Assembly (NCBI GenBank): GCA_031409515.1
Contig: JANNXJ010000057.1
Span: 18,682 to 82,681 of the forward strand
Source: SHZI01 sp031409515
GTDB lineage: Bacteria > Pseudomonadota > Gammaproteobacteria > Steroidobacterales > GCA-2729495
Reading direction: 5' to 3'
DNA length: 64,000 nucleotides
Under the pieces are notes generated by a model. That model made no database searches and was not told where the DNA came from. It was given only the letters and a program-made list of their open reading frames with translations. This document shows positions 32,353-40,995 of the stretch, one piece after another. Within the stretch, counting starts at the first letter, position 1. The number at the start of each line of letters is the position of its first letter. A program made the translations under genes and the position numbers.

Positions 32353-32909
32353 GGCGGGGATGCCACGGGACGCAGCGCCGTCACTTCTGCAGCCAGCTCC
32401 GCAGCAACTGCGGCCGTCCACCGGCCGCGGAACCGGGCGACCAGCTGGCCCCGCGCATCGAACAGCAGCAGGTTGGGCAAGGCCGTGTCGAGGGCGAAGG
32501 CCGTCGCCCACTGGCGCTCCGGATCCATGAGCACCGACACCTCCGCGGGCACCCGCTTGCGGAGCGTCGCCGCGGTCCGCTCGAGGTCCAGCGGCACGTC
32601 GCTGGGCAGGTCCACCACGTTCAGGAAGCGCAGGCCCGGCACCCGCTTCGTCAGGTCCCGCTCCCACTTCTCGATCATGGGCAGGGCCTTGATGCCCACC
32701 ACCATCGCGACCACGGGTGCGCCGGCCCGCCGCGCCAGCGAATCCACCGTACCGTACTGGTCACTGAACTCGGCGCCCGCCAGGAGGCCGGGATCCTCGA
32801 CCTCGGCAAGCCCCGGGGTGAGGAGTCCCAGGAGTGCCAGCAGCGCAGCGGCGCTACCGGCGACGGCAACGCTGCGCTTCAGCAGGAACGGGGTCCCGTA
32901 GGTCTGCAT
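32349..32909 (-). CDS. Thioredoxin-fold secreted protein lacking CxxC, first gene of carotenoid operon
   Basis: 186 residues from ATG 32909; an ATG at 32957 would add a basic extension but sits in a TTACAAT segment that looks like a promoter -10 site. Signal-peptide-like start (LLKRSVAVAGSAAALLALLG). The rest has thioredoxin-fold spacing: APVVAMVVGIKALPMIEKWE, LRFLNVVDLPS, VSVLMDPERQWATAFAL, ALPNLLLFDARGQLVARFRG. There is no CxxC pair, so it is not a redox enzyme of the usual kind. Why it heads the operon before crtY is unclear; a periplasmic accessory role is a guess. Confidence 0.7.
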   Translation of the reverse strand: MQTYGTPFLLKRSVAVAGSAAALLALLGLLTPGLAEVEDPGLLAGAEFSDQYGTVDSLARRAGAPVVAMVVGIKALPMIEKWERDLTKRVPGLRFLNVVDLPSDVPLDLERTAATLRKRVPAEVSVLMDPERQWATAFALDTALPNLLLFDARGQLVARFRGRWTAAVAAELAAEVTALRPVASPP

Positions 32910-33056
32910 GCCGGGTGCTCTGCCGCAGGTGCGCCGGACAGCGGCGCGGGGGGCCATTGTAACGGCGGTCGGGCGCTAGAGGCTGATCAGCCCCTGCTCG
33001 ACCAGCTGCTCCGGGGAGCGAAACTCCACCGAGCCGGGGTAGTCGCAGGGGGGCTG

Positions 33057-33377
33057 CTAGAACTCGAAGCGCCAGCCGACCAGCACTTCCGAGTCTGCCG
33101 GGTTCAGGGAGAACTCAAGGGCGGGGGCCCGGTTATCCGCGGCAAACAATTCCCCGGCAAATACGTTGAAGGCATACAGCGTTGGGGGCTCGCCAGGATC
33201 AGCGGGTATACCGCCATCAGCGACCAGGACCGGCGGCGCGCTCCAGGGGGTCTGGAGCGGGAACGACTCAGGTCCGATGACCAGCGAATCCCCGGTGGCG
33301 ACCGCGGGCAGTTGCCCAACCACAGCGATCACGATCGCGGTATGCAGCCACCCGAACTGCCCGTGCAAAGGACGCAT
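33057..33377 (-). CDS. Small secreted hypothetical protein
   Basis: 106 residues from ATG 33377 (GAGG 11 bases upstream); a frame to 33434 exists but starts within basic low-quality sequence. Signal peptide MRPLHGQFGWLHTAIVIAVV with cleavage near VATG. The mature part is Pro-rich and ends in an outer-membrane-like strand (SEVLVGWRFEF). The stop is TAG; the same frame then stays open for 26 more codons to TAG 32976, giving protein-like sequence that starts QPPCDYPGSVEFRSPEQLVE. No family recognised. Confidence 0.55.
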   Translation of the reverse strand: MRPLHGQFGWLHTAIVIAVVGQLPAVATGDSLVIGPESFPLQTPWSAPPVLVADGGIPADPGEPPTLYAFNVFAGELFAADNRAPALEFSLNPADSEVLVGWRFEF

Positions 33378-33572
33378 CAGCGGAACCTCGGACCGGAAAG
33401 AACGCTGCCGGTGCAGCCTCAAGACCCGAGCCAAATACTAGTAAGCATCGCGACTGCAATTCCGGCACCGGGTCACCCTTCGAGGGGGCCCCGGGCACCA
33501 AAAAAACAGATTCGGTCAAGTGCGCGGCACGACAAGTCAAATGGACCAGCGGCAGGCAGCGTGAGGCCTTCC

Positions 33573-34811
33573 TCAGAAAATGGTCTTCGAGCCTATGTTT
33601 GATGGGTCACTCTCGACGCCCGCGGCATCGAGAGCGCTAATGCTGAAGTACCACTGTCCTGCCGTCAGGCCCTCTACCAGGTAACTGGTCAGGGCGGAGC
33701 TGTTCAGCGCTACTGTCAGGGTCAGTGCCGCTGGATTCTGCCCATAGCGTATGCGGTACCCCGCGAGGTTTGTGAGGGCGGATCCATCCTCCCGCGTCGT
33801 TGGTGGCAGCCAGGACAACAGTGCCGACCCGGACGCGTTCTGCGCAACGGCGAGCGAGAATGCGGGCAGTGAGGCATAGGCAGTGCCGTCGCTGACAGTA
33901 ATCACGATACCCTCGGTCAGGCCCACGTCGCCGACGCCCGGGGTACCGTTCAGTCTTCCTGTAGCGGGGTTAAAGGTTGCCCAGGCGGGAGCGCCCATGA
34001 CACTGAATGTCAGGGTCTGTCCATCCGGATCGGACGCCGTTGGCGTGAACGCATACGCCGTGCCAGCGACTACGGTCGTGCCCGAGGAACCTGAGATAAC
34101 GGGTGGACGATTCGCCGCTGGCGTCGCAGCCGTGGCCAGCGGTGAGTAGGCGCTCAGGTTATTGGCCGCATCCCGTGCCTGGACCCGGTAGCGGTAGGTC
34201 GTGCCGGCGGCCAGCCCCGTGTTGCTGAAGGTCGTAGCCGTGGCCGTGGCGATCTGCGCAAAGCTTGTGCAGCTCGCTCCCTGGCACCGTTCAAGCGCAT
34301 ACCCGGTGACGCCCACACTGTCGCTGGCGGCTCCCCAGCTCAGGTTGATCTGGGTACTCGAGGTCGCGGTGGCGCCCAGGCTCCCGGGGGCCGTCGGCGC
34401 CGTGGTGTCCGCGGGCGGCGTGTACGTCACGGAAACGCTGTCCTGGCGAGATCCTCCCAGGAAATCGTAGGCTGTAACCACGATGTTGTTGACGCCAGAA
34501 GCCAACTGGATGTTGGGTGCAGACCAGCTTCTGGTTCCCGTTGCCACGCCGCTGCCGCCACGATCACTGCGCCAGGTCACCCGGACTACACTGACCCTGG
34601 CGCCGGCTGTACCGGCGAGTGATACCTCGCCGACCGTTGTGGCATAGGTGGGACCGGTCACTGGCGCGCTGATGACAACGCTGTTTGTCCTGCTAAACCA
34701 GGACGGAGCAGCGTCGGCCTCCCCGCCGCTGGAGAGGAGAAGAATGGTAATAAAGAAGCTAACGGGTACTCGCAGCCATGCCGCAATACCCACTGGCAAC
34801 CCCGCTGTCAT
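33573..34811 (-). CDS. Secreted fibronectin type III / cadherin-like matrix protein
   Basis: 412 residues from ATG 34811 (AAGGGGA upstream); the longer frame runs through the riboswitch. Signal peptide (WLRVPVSFFITILLLSSGGEADAA). Domains: Ig-like strand region (about 40-125, NSVVISAPVTG...VNNIVVTAYDF), fibronectin type III (about 130-225, TAPTAPGSLGATATSSTQIN...GTTYRYRVQARDAANN), a cadherin/He_PIG-type domain (about 232-318, NRPPVISG...ASDPDGQTLTFSVMGAPAW...GRLNGTPG), and a last fibronectin III (about 322-410). Extracellular adhesion or matrix function is expected; the upstream c-di-GMP riboswitch agrees with a biofilm role. No LPXTG or PEP-CTERM sorting motif seen. Confidence 0.88.
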   Translation of the reverse strand: MTAGLPVGIAAWLRVPVSFFITILLLSSGGEADAAPSWFSRTNSVVISAPVTGPTYATTVGEVSLAGTAGARVSVVRVTWRSDRGGSGVATGTRSWSAPNIQLASGVNNIVVTAYDFLGGSRQDSVSVTYTPPADTTAPTAPGSLGATATSSTQINLSWGAASDSVGVTGYALERCQGASCTSFAQIATATATTFSNTGLAAGTTYRYRVQARDAANNLSAYSPLATAATPAANRPPVISGSSGTTVVAGTAYAFTPTASDPDGQTLTFSVMGAPAWATFNPATGRLNGTPGVGDVGLTEGIVITVSDGTAYASLPAFSLAVAQNASGSALLSWLPPTTREDGSALTNLAGYRIRYGQNPAALTLTVALNSSALTSYLVEGLTAGQWYFSISALDAAGVESDPSNIGSKTIF

Positions 34812-34875
34812 AGGAATCCCCTTAGACCGGTAGCTTTGCGCCCCCACCTTTAGATGGGTTTGCCCTGTGCAGTGG
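34789..34875 (-). ncRNA. c-di-GMP-I (GEMM-I) riboswitch
   Basis: On the minus strand the segment 34874-34821 reads CACTGCACAGGGCAAACC, a short hairpin CCATC-TAAA-GGTGG, then GCGCAAAGC, TACCGG and TCTAA. These are the conserved parts of GEMM-I (CAGGGCAAACC, GACGCAAAGC, CCGGCCTAA), in order and with right spacing; the tetraloop is UAAA where GNRA is usual. The second aptamer hairpin, ending with AGCGGGGUU as in the Vibrio type member, would cover the start codon at 34811 and its ribosome site. It precedes the fibronectin-type gene, so c-di-GMP probably acts on its translation. Confidence 0.86.
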
Positions 34876-34880
34876 ACCGA

Positions 34881-35317
34881 GATCCTCGTCAGACGGAGAC
34901 AGCCTGTCAATTCAGCTTGCTCAATCTGCGTACCGAGTTCCGGATATTGTTCAGACGCCAGCAATGACGAGAGTCGTTATGAAAAATGGCGTGCAGAGTC
35001 AGCAGGGAGTCACCACCACTGATTGCGCAACGCCAGTTGCTTCAGACCGGCTTTGATCATCACGTCGAACGCTGCTTCCGGAACCCAACTTCCGGAAGCA
35101 GGCGCGATGATAGGGACAAGAAATTACTATCAGCTGAACGAGAGCTGGCTGGAGCTCGCGTCAGGTGACACGCAAGTGAGGTGAAGACGGTGCTTTCTGC
35201 TGCAGAGAAACCGGCGCCGTGCGGCAGTTCACGTTTCTGAGAACAAGATTCGGAAACAATCGGTAGCAGAACTTTGCGTGTGTCTCCCGGGCATTGGGGG
35301 AGAAAACCAGAATCGGA
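34881..35317. other. Gene-poor interval between riboswitch and trans-sulfuration gene
   Basis: No convincing coding frame: short frames present have no ribosome site or family pattern. GC is lower than around. The only structure I see is the inverted repeat at 35073-35100. The promoter for the riboswitch-led transcript is expected in 34885-34980. Confidence 0.6.
35073..35100. repeat. Inverted repeat in gene-poor interval
   Basis: TGCTTCCGGAA / TTCCGGAAGCA, 11-bp perfect arms, spacer CCCAAC. No T-run on either side, so not a classical terminator. It could be an operator or a degraded mobile-element end. Confidence 0.7.
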
Positions 35318-36484
35318 CTAACGATTGTCGAGCGCGTCGCGCAGAGCATCGATGAGATCGGCAGCGTCCTCCAGACCCACAGATAACCGCACGAGGCCGT
35401 CCGTCAGACCGATCCGCTGGCGTTCAGCGGGTTCGACGGCCGCGTGGGTCATGGTCACCGGGTGAGTAATCAGGGATTCCACGGAGCCCAGGTTCTCGGC
35501 GAGAGTCCAGAGCCGAATGCGGTCCATCAGCGCCTTGCCGGCTGCCACCCCGCCCAGGACCTCAAAGGAGAGCATGGCGCCATAGCCCGAGGCCTGGCGT
35601 GTGGCCAGGTCGTGCTGGGGAAAGGACGGGAGTCCCGGATAGTTCACGGCCGTGACCTGGGGATGCGTCTGCAGAAACCGGGCAATAGCCAGAGCATTGG
35701 CAGATTGGCGGTCCATGCGCACCGACAGTGTCTTGCACCCCTGCAGCGTCAGCCAGGCCACCTGGGGCGACATGATCATCCCTGCAGCATTCATGATGTA
35801 GCGAACGGCCCTGGACTGCTCTTCCGTGCTGACGACCAGCGCGCCGCCGACCGTGGCGTTATGCCCGTCGAAGTACTTCGTCGTACTGTGAATCACCATG
35901 TCCGCGCCCAACTCAAGCGGCCGCTGGTAGTAGGGTGTGAGGAAGGTATTGTCCACCGCATGGAGAATGCCGTGCTCCCGGGCCACGTCGGACACTGCCT
36001 GCAGGTCAGTGAGCCTGAGGGTGGGATTCGCCGGAGTCTCGGTAAGGATGAGCCGGGTGTTCTTCCGGATCGCCTTGCGGACGTTGGCAGCGTCAGCCGT
36101 ATCAACAAACGAAAAGTCGACGCCAAAGCGGGAGTACACCTTGGTGCTCAGGCGGTAGGTGCCGCCGTAAACCATCTCGGAAATGATCGCGTGATCACCG
36201 GCATTCAGGTACGCCAGGAACAGGCCGTTGATCGCTGCCATGCCCGTTCCAAAGCAGATCGTGTCGGAGCCACCCTCCAGGTCCGTGAGCTTGTTTTCCA
36301 GCGCACGAACGGTGGGGTTGGCGGAACGGGAATAGGAGTAACCCTTCTCCAGGTACCGATCCACCGACTCCTGAACGTAGGTGGTGGTCTGGTAGATGGG
36401 CGTAAGAATGGCCCCGGTCACCGGATCGGGCACCACGCCGCTGTGGACCTGCCGGGTGGTAAAGCCAGGCTTCTTGCTGGTCAT
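35318..36484 (-). CDS. Cystathionine gamma-synthase/lyase family PLP enzyme
   Basis: 388 residues, normal length. PLP-fold type I motifs of the Cys/Met metabolism family: TTRQVHSGVVPDPVTGAI, YSYSRSANPTVRALENKL, cofactor Lys in HSTTKYFDGHNATVGGALV, and PSFPQHDLATRQASGYGAMLSF. Family members make cystathionine from O-acylhomoserine or cleave it, or form methionine precursors directly; sequence alone cannot separate them. It is 18 bp downstream of the acyl-CoA dehydrogenase gene, so they may be transcribed together. Downstream there is a gene-poor interval with a hairpin. Confidence 0.92.
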   Translation of the reverse strand: MTSKKPGFTTRQVHSGVVPDPVTGAILTPIYQTTTYVQESVDRYLEKGYSYSRSANPTVRALENKLTDLEGGSDTICFGTGMAAINGLFLAYLNAGDHAIISEMVYGGTYRLSTKVYSRFGVDFSFVDTADAANVRKAIRKNTRLILTETPANPTLRLTDLQAVSDVAREHGILHAVDNTFLTPYYQRPLELGADMVIHSTTKYFDGHNATVGGALVVSTEEQSRAVRYIMNAAGMIMSPQVAWLTLQGCKTLSVRMDRQSANALAIARFLQTHPQVTAVNYPGLPSFPQHDLATRQASGYGAMLSFEVLGGVAAGKALMDRIRLWTLAENLGSVESLITHPVTMTHAAVEPAERQRIGLTDGLVRLSVGLEDAADLIDALRDALDNR

Positions 36485-36502
36485 GGCTGGTGGCTCTCCA
36501 CG

Positions 36503-38281
36503 CTAGAACTGGTCGTCGGGCAGCGCCAGCAGCGTGTCGGGGCCCGCCTGCAGGGCCCGCAGGTGCGCCGTGGCCAGGGGCAGGAACTGCTCCGCGTAGA
36601 AACGGGCGGTGACGACCTTGGCCTTGAAGAAGTCCTGGTCGGGTCCGGTTGCCCCGGCCGCCAGTCGTGCGTGGGCAATCAGGGCGCCCCGGGCCAGCTG
36701 CCAGCCGCCGGTGACGGTGCCCAGCAACATCAGCACATGGTAGGACGCGGCGCCGGGCGCAGCCGGATGCCGGGCGTGATTGGCCTGAAGCCAGGCGCCC
36801 GCTGCCTCGATGGCCTCCCGCCCTTCCCGCAAGCCCCTGGTCAGCACCTCCAGGTCCGCCACCTTCGCCAGCTCGGCTTCGAAGGAGCGCAGGTCCAGGA
36901 CCAGGGACCGCAGTGACGCGCCGCCGTCCCGCAGGATCTTGCGACTCACCAGGTCATTGGCCTGGATGCCGGTGGTGCCTTCGTAGATCGTCGTGATGCG
37001 GGCGTCCCGGAGGTACTGGGCCACGCCAGTCTCTTCCACATAGCCCATGCCGCCATGCACCTGCAGGCCCAGGGAGGTCAGGACCTGACCCATCTCGGTA
37101 GACCAGCCCTTTACCACTGGCGTCATGAGCTCGACGCGGGCCTGGTGGTGGGCACGAGTGGCCTCGTCCGGATGGCGGCGGCCGAGGTCCAGGTCAGCCG
37201 CTGTCACGTAGGTGATGCTCCGCATCGCCTCGATGTACGCCTTCATGGTGAGCAGCATGCGGCGCACGTCCGCATGGCCGATGATCGCCGTGCGGCCGGT
37301 CTCCCCCGCGACGCGGCCCTGCACCCGATCCTTCGCGTAGGCGCGGGCGCTCTGGTAGGAACGCTCGGAGACTGCAACACCCTCAAGTCCCACACCGAGA
37401 CGTGCATGATTCATCATCGTGAACATGGCGGCGAGGCCATTGTTCAGCTCCCCGACCAGGTAGCCTACCGCCCCGTCGAAGGACATCACGCAGGTCGGGC
37501 TGCCATGAATACCGAGCTTGTGCTCGACGGAGAGCGGCCGCAGCCGGTTGCGCTCGCCGGGCGTGCCGTCAGCCTTGAGCAGAAACTTGGGCGCAAGGAA
37601 CAGGGAGATGCCCCGGACGCCGGGTGGCGCGTCGGGCAGGCGGGCGAGCACCAGGTGCACGACGTTCTCCGTCATGTCATGGTCGCCCCAGGTGATGTAG
37701 ATCTTCTGGCCGCTGATCCGGTAGTGATCCCCCTCCGGTACGGCCTGGGTGCGCAACGCCGCCAGATCGGTGCCCGCCTGAGGTTCGGTGAGATTCATCG
37801 TGCCGGTCCACTCGCCCGCAGTCATCTTGGGCAGGTAGGCCTTGCGGAGCTCGGGCGAGCCATGGGCTTCGATAGCGCGGGCCGCGCCTTCCGAGAGCAG
37901 CGGGCACAGGGACCAGGCCAGATTGGCCGAGCACCACATTTCCTCGATAGCCACGCCAAACAGGAACGGCAGGCCCTGCCCACCAAACTCCTCCGGGGCC
38001 GTGACGCCTGACCAGCCCCCGGCCTTGAACTCCCGGTAGACCGCCTTGAACTCCTCGGGAACGACCACCCCGCCGTTCTCGACCCGGGTTCCCTTCCGGT
38101 CGCCAATGGCATTGGTGGGGCTGAGGACGCTTCCTGCCAGCTCGGCGGCCTGCTCGAGAATGGCTTCGGCAGTTTCCGCCGTCGCCTCCCCGTAGCCGGG
38201 CAACCGGGTGATCCGGTCCAGACCTGCGAGGTCGCGAATGGCGAAGAGCATTTCCCGGACGGGAGCCTGATAGTCGGCCAT
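36503..38281 (-). CDS. Acyl-CoA dehydrogenase, DmdC-like with C-terminal domain
   Basis: 592 residues, the longer acyl-CoA dehydrogenase type. N-terminal extension (about 1-70), then FAD/acyl-CoA domains: SEGAARAIEAHGSPELRKAY, TEPQAGTDLAAL, ISGQKIYITWGDHD, and the catalytic Glu segment ARITTIYEGTTGIQANDLVS. The C-terminal about 120 residues form the extra helical domain of the 3-methylmercaptopropionyl-CoA dehydrogenase (DmdC) / PhACAD branch. DmdC acts in DMSP degradation, but many such paralogues take other acyl-CoAs, so the substrate stays open. The adjacent trans-sulfuration gene hints at sulfur metabolism only weakly. Confidence 0.9.
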   Translation of the reverse strand: MADYQAPVREMLFAIRDLAGLDRITRLPGYGEATAETAEAILEQAAELAGSVLSPTNAIGDRKGTRVENGGVVVPEEFKAVYREFKAGGWSGVTAPEEFGGQGLPFLFGVAIEEMWCSANLAWSLCPLLSEGAARAIEAHGSPELRKAYLPKMTAGEWTGTMNLTEPQAGTDLAALRTQAVPEGDHYRISGQKIYITWGDHDMTENVVHLVLARLPDAPPGVRGISLFLAPKFLLKADGTPGERNRLRPLSVEHKLGIHGSPTCVMSFDGAVGYLVGELNNGLAAMFTMMNHARLGVGLEGVAVSERSYQSARAYAKDRVQGRVAGETGRTAIIGHADVRRMLLTMKAYIEAMRSITYVTAADLDLGRRHPDEATRAHHQARVELMTPVVKGWSTEMGQVLTSLGLQVHGGMGYVEETGVAQYLRDARITTIYEGTTGIQANDLVSRKILRDGGASLRSLVLDLRSFEAELAKVADLEVLTRGLREGREAIEAAGAWLQANHARHPAAPGAASYHVLMLLGTVTGGWQLARGALIAHARLAAGATGPDQDFFKAKVVTARFYAEQFLPLATAHLRALQAGPDTLLALPDDQF

Positions 38282-38313
38282 GAGCGTAACTCTTTGTTGG
38301 TTACTGAAATGTA

Positions 38314-38360
38314 TCGCGCCTCAAGGCGCTCCTACAAGGCGCTCCTACAAGGCGCTCTTA
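38314..38360 (-). repeat. REP-like tandem element after bipA
   Basis: On the plus strand, AAGGCGCTCCTAC occurs at 38323 and 38336 and a decayed copy AAGGCGCTCTTAG at 38349. On the minus strand this is GTAGGAGCGCCTT in tandem, ending in a hairpin GCGCCTTGAGGCGC (38316-38329). The decayed unit's TAAGAGCGCC supplies the TAA stop of bipA (38360-38358). Confidence 0.78.
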
Positions 38361-40196
38361 GGCCCGCTGGCGCGAATCCCTCTTCCGGTCGGTCTCCAGG
38401 AGCAGCTTCTTGCGCAGCCGGATGCTGGTGGGCGTCACCTCCACCAACTCGTCGTCGTCAATGAACTCCAGAGCCTGCTCCAGCGACATCCGGATGGGCG
38501 GCGTGAGGATGAGGTCTTCGTCAGTCCCCGCTGCCCGGATGTTGGTGAGCTGCTTGGCCTTGGTGGGGTTCACGACCAGATCGTTGCCCCGACTGTGAAT
38601 GCCACACAGCATGCCCTCGTAGACGGGGTCGCCATGGCCAATAAAGAGACGGCCTCGCTCCTGCAGGTTGAACAGCCCGTAGGCCAGGGCCTTGCCGGGC
38701 ACCATCGACACCAGCACACCATTGTTGCGCTGACCGATGGACGCCGCGATGCGCCGGTCGTATTTATCGAAGACGTGGTAGATGAGGCCCGTGCCGGCGG
38801 TGCAGGTGAGGTACTCGGTGCGGAAGCCGATCAGGCCGCGGGCGGGGATGCGGTACTCGAGACGCAGACGCCCGCTGCCGTCCGGCGTCATGGTGAGAAG
38901 TTCACCCTTGCGCTCGGCCAGCCGGCTCATCACAGCGCCCTGATAGGCTTCCTCGAAGTCCACCGTGAGCTGTTCCCAGGGCTCGCAGGTCTCGCCGTTG
39001 ATCTCCTGCAGGATCACTTCCGGCCTGGACACGGCCAGCTCGTAGCCTTCCCGGCGCATGTTTTCGATCAGGATCGAGAGGTGCAGCTCACCGCGGCCCG
39101 AGACCTGGAACTTGTCCGGGTCACCCGTCGGCTCCACGCGCAGCGCCACGTTGTGCTTCAGTTCCCGCTCCAGTCGCTCCTTGATGTGGCGGCTGGTGAG
39201 GAACTTGCCCTCCTTGCCGGCGAAGGGCGACTTGTTGACCTGGAAGGTCATCGTAATCGTCGGTTCGTCCACCTTCAGGGGCGGCAGCGCCTCCGGATGC
39301 TCCCGGTCGCACACCGTGTCGGAGATGAAGAGCTCCTCGATACCGCTGAAGACCACGATGTCGCCGGCACTGGCCTGCTCCACCTTGTAGCGGTTCAGGC
39401 CCAGAAAGCCGTAGAGCTCGCCGAGCTTGCCCATGCGGACCTTGCCGTCGGCGCCCACGATGCTGACCGTGGTGCTGGCTGTCGCCCGGCCACGGGTGAT
39501 GCGGCCGATACCCAGCATGCCCACGTAGGAGTCGTAATCCAGGCTGGAAACCTGCAGCTGCAGCGGACCTTCCGGATCCACGGCCGGGGGCCGGACGTGC
39601 TGCACGATGGCCTCGAAGAGCGGCGTCATGTCACCGGAGCGGACGTCGGGCTCCAGTCCCGCATAGCCATTGAGGGCCGAGGCGTAGATCACCGGAAAAT
39701 CGAGCTGGGCATCCGTCGCGCCCAGGCGGTCAAACAGCTCAAACGTCTGGTCCAGCACCCAGCCGGGGCGCGCTCCATCCCGGTCTACCTTGTTGATCAC
39801 CACAATGGGCGTGAAGCCCTGGGCAAAGGCCTTCTGGGTGACAAAGCGGGTCTGGGGCATCGGGCCATCAACCGCGTCGACCAGCAGCAGAACGCTGTCC
39901 GCCATGGAGAGTACGCGCTCTACCTCACCGCCGAAGTCGGCGTGGCCCGGGGTGTCGATAATATTGATCCGGTAGTCCTGCCAGAGAATCGCCGTGTTCT
40001 TGGCCAGGATCGTGATGCCCCGCTCCTTCTCAATGGCATTCGAGTCCATGGCCCGGTCGGGCAACTGGAAGCGGGAATCCAGCGTGCTGGACTGCCGCAG
40101 GAGCTTGTCCACGAGCGTGGTCTTGCCATGATCCACGTGGGCAATAATGGCGATGTTCCGCAGCTTGGAGGCCGCAGGGGCGGGCAGATCATTCAT
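38358..40196 (-). CDS. bipA: Ribosome-binding GTPase TypA/BipA
   Basis: 612 residues from ATG 40196; the longer frame up to 40343 is upstream intergenic. Translational GTPase motifs: G1 AHVDHGKTT, G2 region ERGITILAKNTAI, G3 DTPGHADFGGEVE, G4 NKVDRDGARP, then domain II, EF-G-like domains III and V, and the BipA-specific C-terminal domain (TCTAGTGLIYHVFDKYDRR, PIRMSLEQALEFIDDDELVEVTP). BipA assists 50S ribosome assembly and growth at low temperature or stress. It is divergent from the NlpC/P60 gene (140 bp). Confidence 0.97.
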   Translation of the reverse strand: MNDLPAPAASKLRNIAIIAHVDHGKTTLVDKLLRQSSTLDSRFQLPDRAMDSNAIEKERGITILAKNTAILWQDYRINIIDTPGHADFGGEVERVLSMADSVLLLVDAVDGPMPQTRFVTQKAFAQGFTPIVVINKVDRDGARPGWVLDQTFELFDRLGATDAQLDFPVIYASALNGYAGLEPDVRSGDMTPLFEAIVQHVRPPAVDPEGPLQLQVSSLDYDSYVGMLGIGRITRGRATASTTVSIVGADGKVRMGKLGELYGFLGLNRYKVEQASAGDIVVFSGIEELFISDTVCDREHPEALPPLKVDEPTITMTFQVNKSPFAGKEGKFLTSRHIKERLERELKHNVALRVEPTGDPDKFQVSGRGELHLSILIENMRREGYELAVSRPEVILQEINGETCEPWEQLTVDFEEAYQGAVMSRLAERKGELLTMTPDGSGRLRLEYRIPARGLIGFRTEYLTCTAGTGLIYHVFDKYDRRIAASIGQRNNGVLVSMVPGKALAYGLFNLQERGRLFIGHGDPVYEGMLCGIHSRGNDLVVNPTKAKQLTNIRAAGTDEDLILTPPIRMSLEQALEFIDDDELVEVTPTSIRLRKKLLLETDRKRDSRQRA

Positions 40197-40336
40197 TGGG
40201 GGCAGCCGGGGGTACGATGGGCGCGAATTATAGAGGGGCCGCGAGGCAGACGCACACTTTGTGACTGGCGGCCTGGCCGAGCACCGGCAAACCCCGTGTA
40301 AACTCCTGTCTGGGCGCGGACTTGGGCTACCCCCGA

Positions 40337-40858
40337 ATGGCACTGCAGCGCAGTCTTTTCCCGGTCTTTCTGGCCGTTCTGGCCGTTCTGGCCACCATAA
40401 GCTTAAGTCTTGCCGGGTGTAGCAGCCCGCCGAGGGTGCCGGACGCTCCCGGTGACGTCCCCATCGCTGGCGCGCAACCCGCAGCCGTGCGCGCCCAGGT
40501 CGTTACCACCGCCATGCAGATGGTCGGGGTGCCCTATAAATGGGGCGGTTCCACGCCCCAGGGCTTCGACTGCAGTGGCCTGGTGCAGTACGCCTATGCC
40601 AACGCCGGTCGCCGCCTCCCCCGCACAGCGTCGGCCCAGATGGACGCCTCCGCCCCCCTGACCCTCGAACGGGCTGAAGCGGGCGACCTGCTGTTCTTCC
40701 GGGACGGCAGCCGCACCTCCCACGTCGCCATCTACCTGGGCCAGGGCCGGTTCGTGCACGCCCCCAGCACGGGGGGACAGGTGTCTGTCGACACCTTCGG
40801 CAACGCCTACTGGCGCATGCGCTTTGCGCGCGCCGGACGCGTGGAAACGGCCAGTTAA
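40337..40858 (+). CDS. NlpC/P60 family lipoprotein peptidase
   Basis: 173 residues from ATG 40337. Type II signal with lipobox LAGC (SLFPVFLAVLAVLATISLSL then AGC). NlpC/P60 domain from about residue 55: VGVPYKWGGSTPQGFDCSGL with the catalytic Cys, TSHVAIYLGQGRFVHAPSTG with the His and third polar residue. These enzymes cleave D-Glu-meso-DAP bonds in murein stem peptides. Short relative to Spr/MepS-type proteins but complete. It may share its upstream region with bipA. Confidence 0.93.
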   Translation: MALQRSLFPVFLAVLAVLATISLSLAGCSSPPRVPDAPGDVPIAGAQPAAVRAQVVTTAMQMVGVPYKWGGSTPQGFDCSGLVQYAYANAGRRLPRTASAQMDASAPLTLERAEAGDLLFFRDGSRTSHVAIYLGQGRFVHAPSTGGQVSVDTFGNAYWRMRFARAGRVETAS

Positions 40859-40958
40859 GCTGGCGAAGTTTCGGGAGAATCCGGCCAGTTTCTGTGCTTC
40901 CTTTGCGCCTCCGGCTCGCCATAACCTTGGCCCTGGTCGTCGCCTTCTGCGAAAGGCA

Positions 40959-40980
40959 GTGATAGCATTTATGCTATCAC
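40959..40980. promoter_or_regulatory. Palindromic operator of the FitAB-like TA module
   Basis: GTGATAGCAT-TT-ATGCTATCAC: perfect 10-bp arms with 2-bp spacer, 15 bp before the antitoxin ATG. This is the place where ribbon-helix-helix antitoxin/toxin complexes bind to control their own operon. Confidence 0.75.
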
Positions 40981-40995
40981 TCCAGGGAGAGGCGC

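Noticed and set aside
34986..35349. Short open frames in the gene-poor interval
   Set aside because: No ribosome site, no family pattern, and codon composition like intergenic DNA.
38280..40301. 673-codon open frame on the plus strand
   Set aside because: Antisense to bipA, which has all GTPase motifs.
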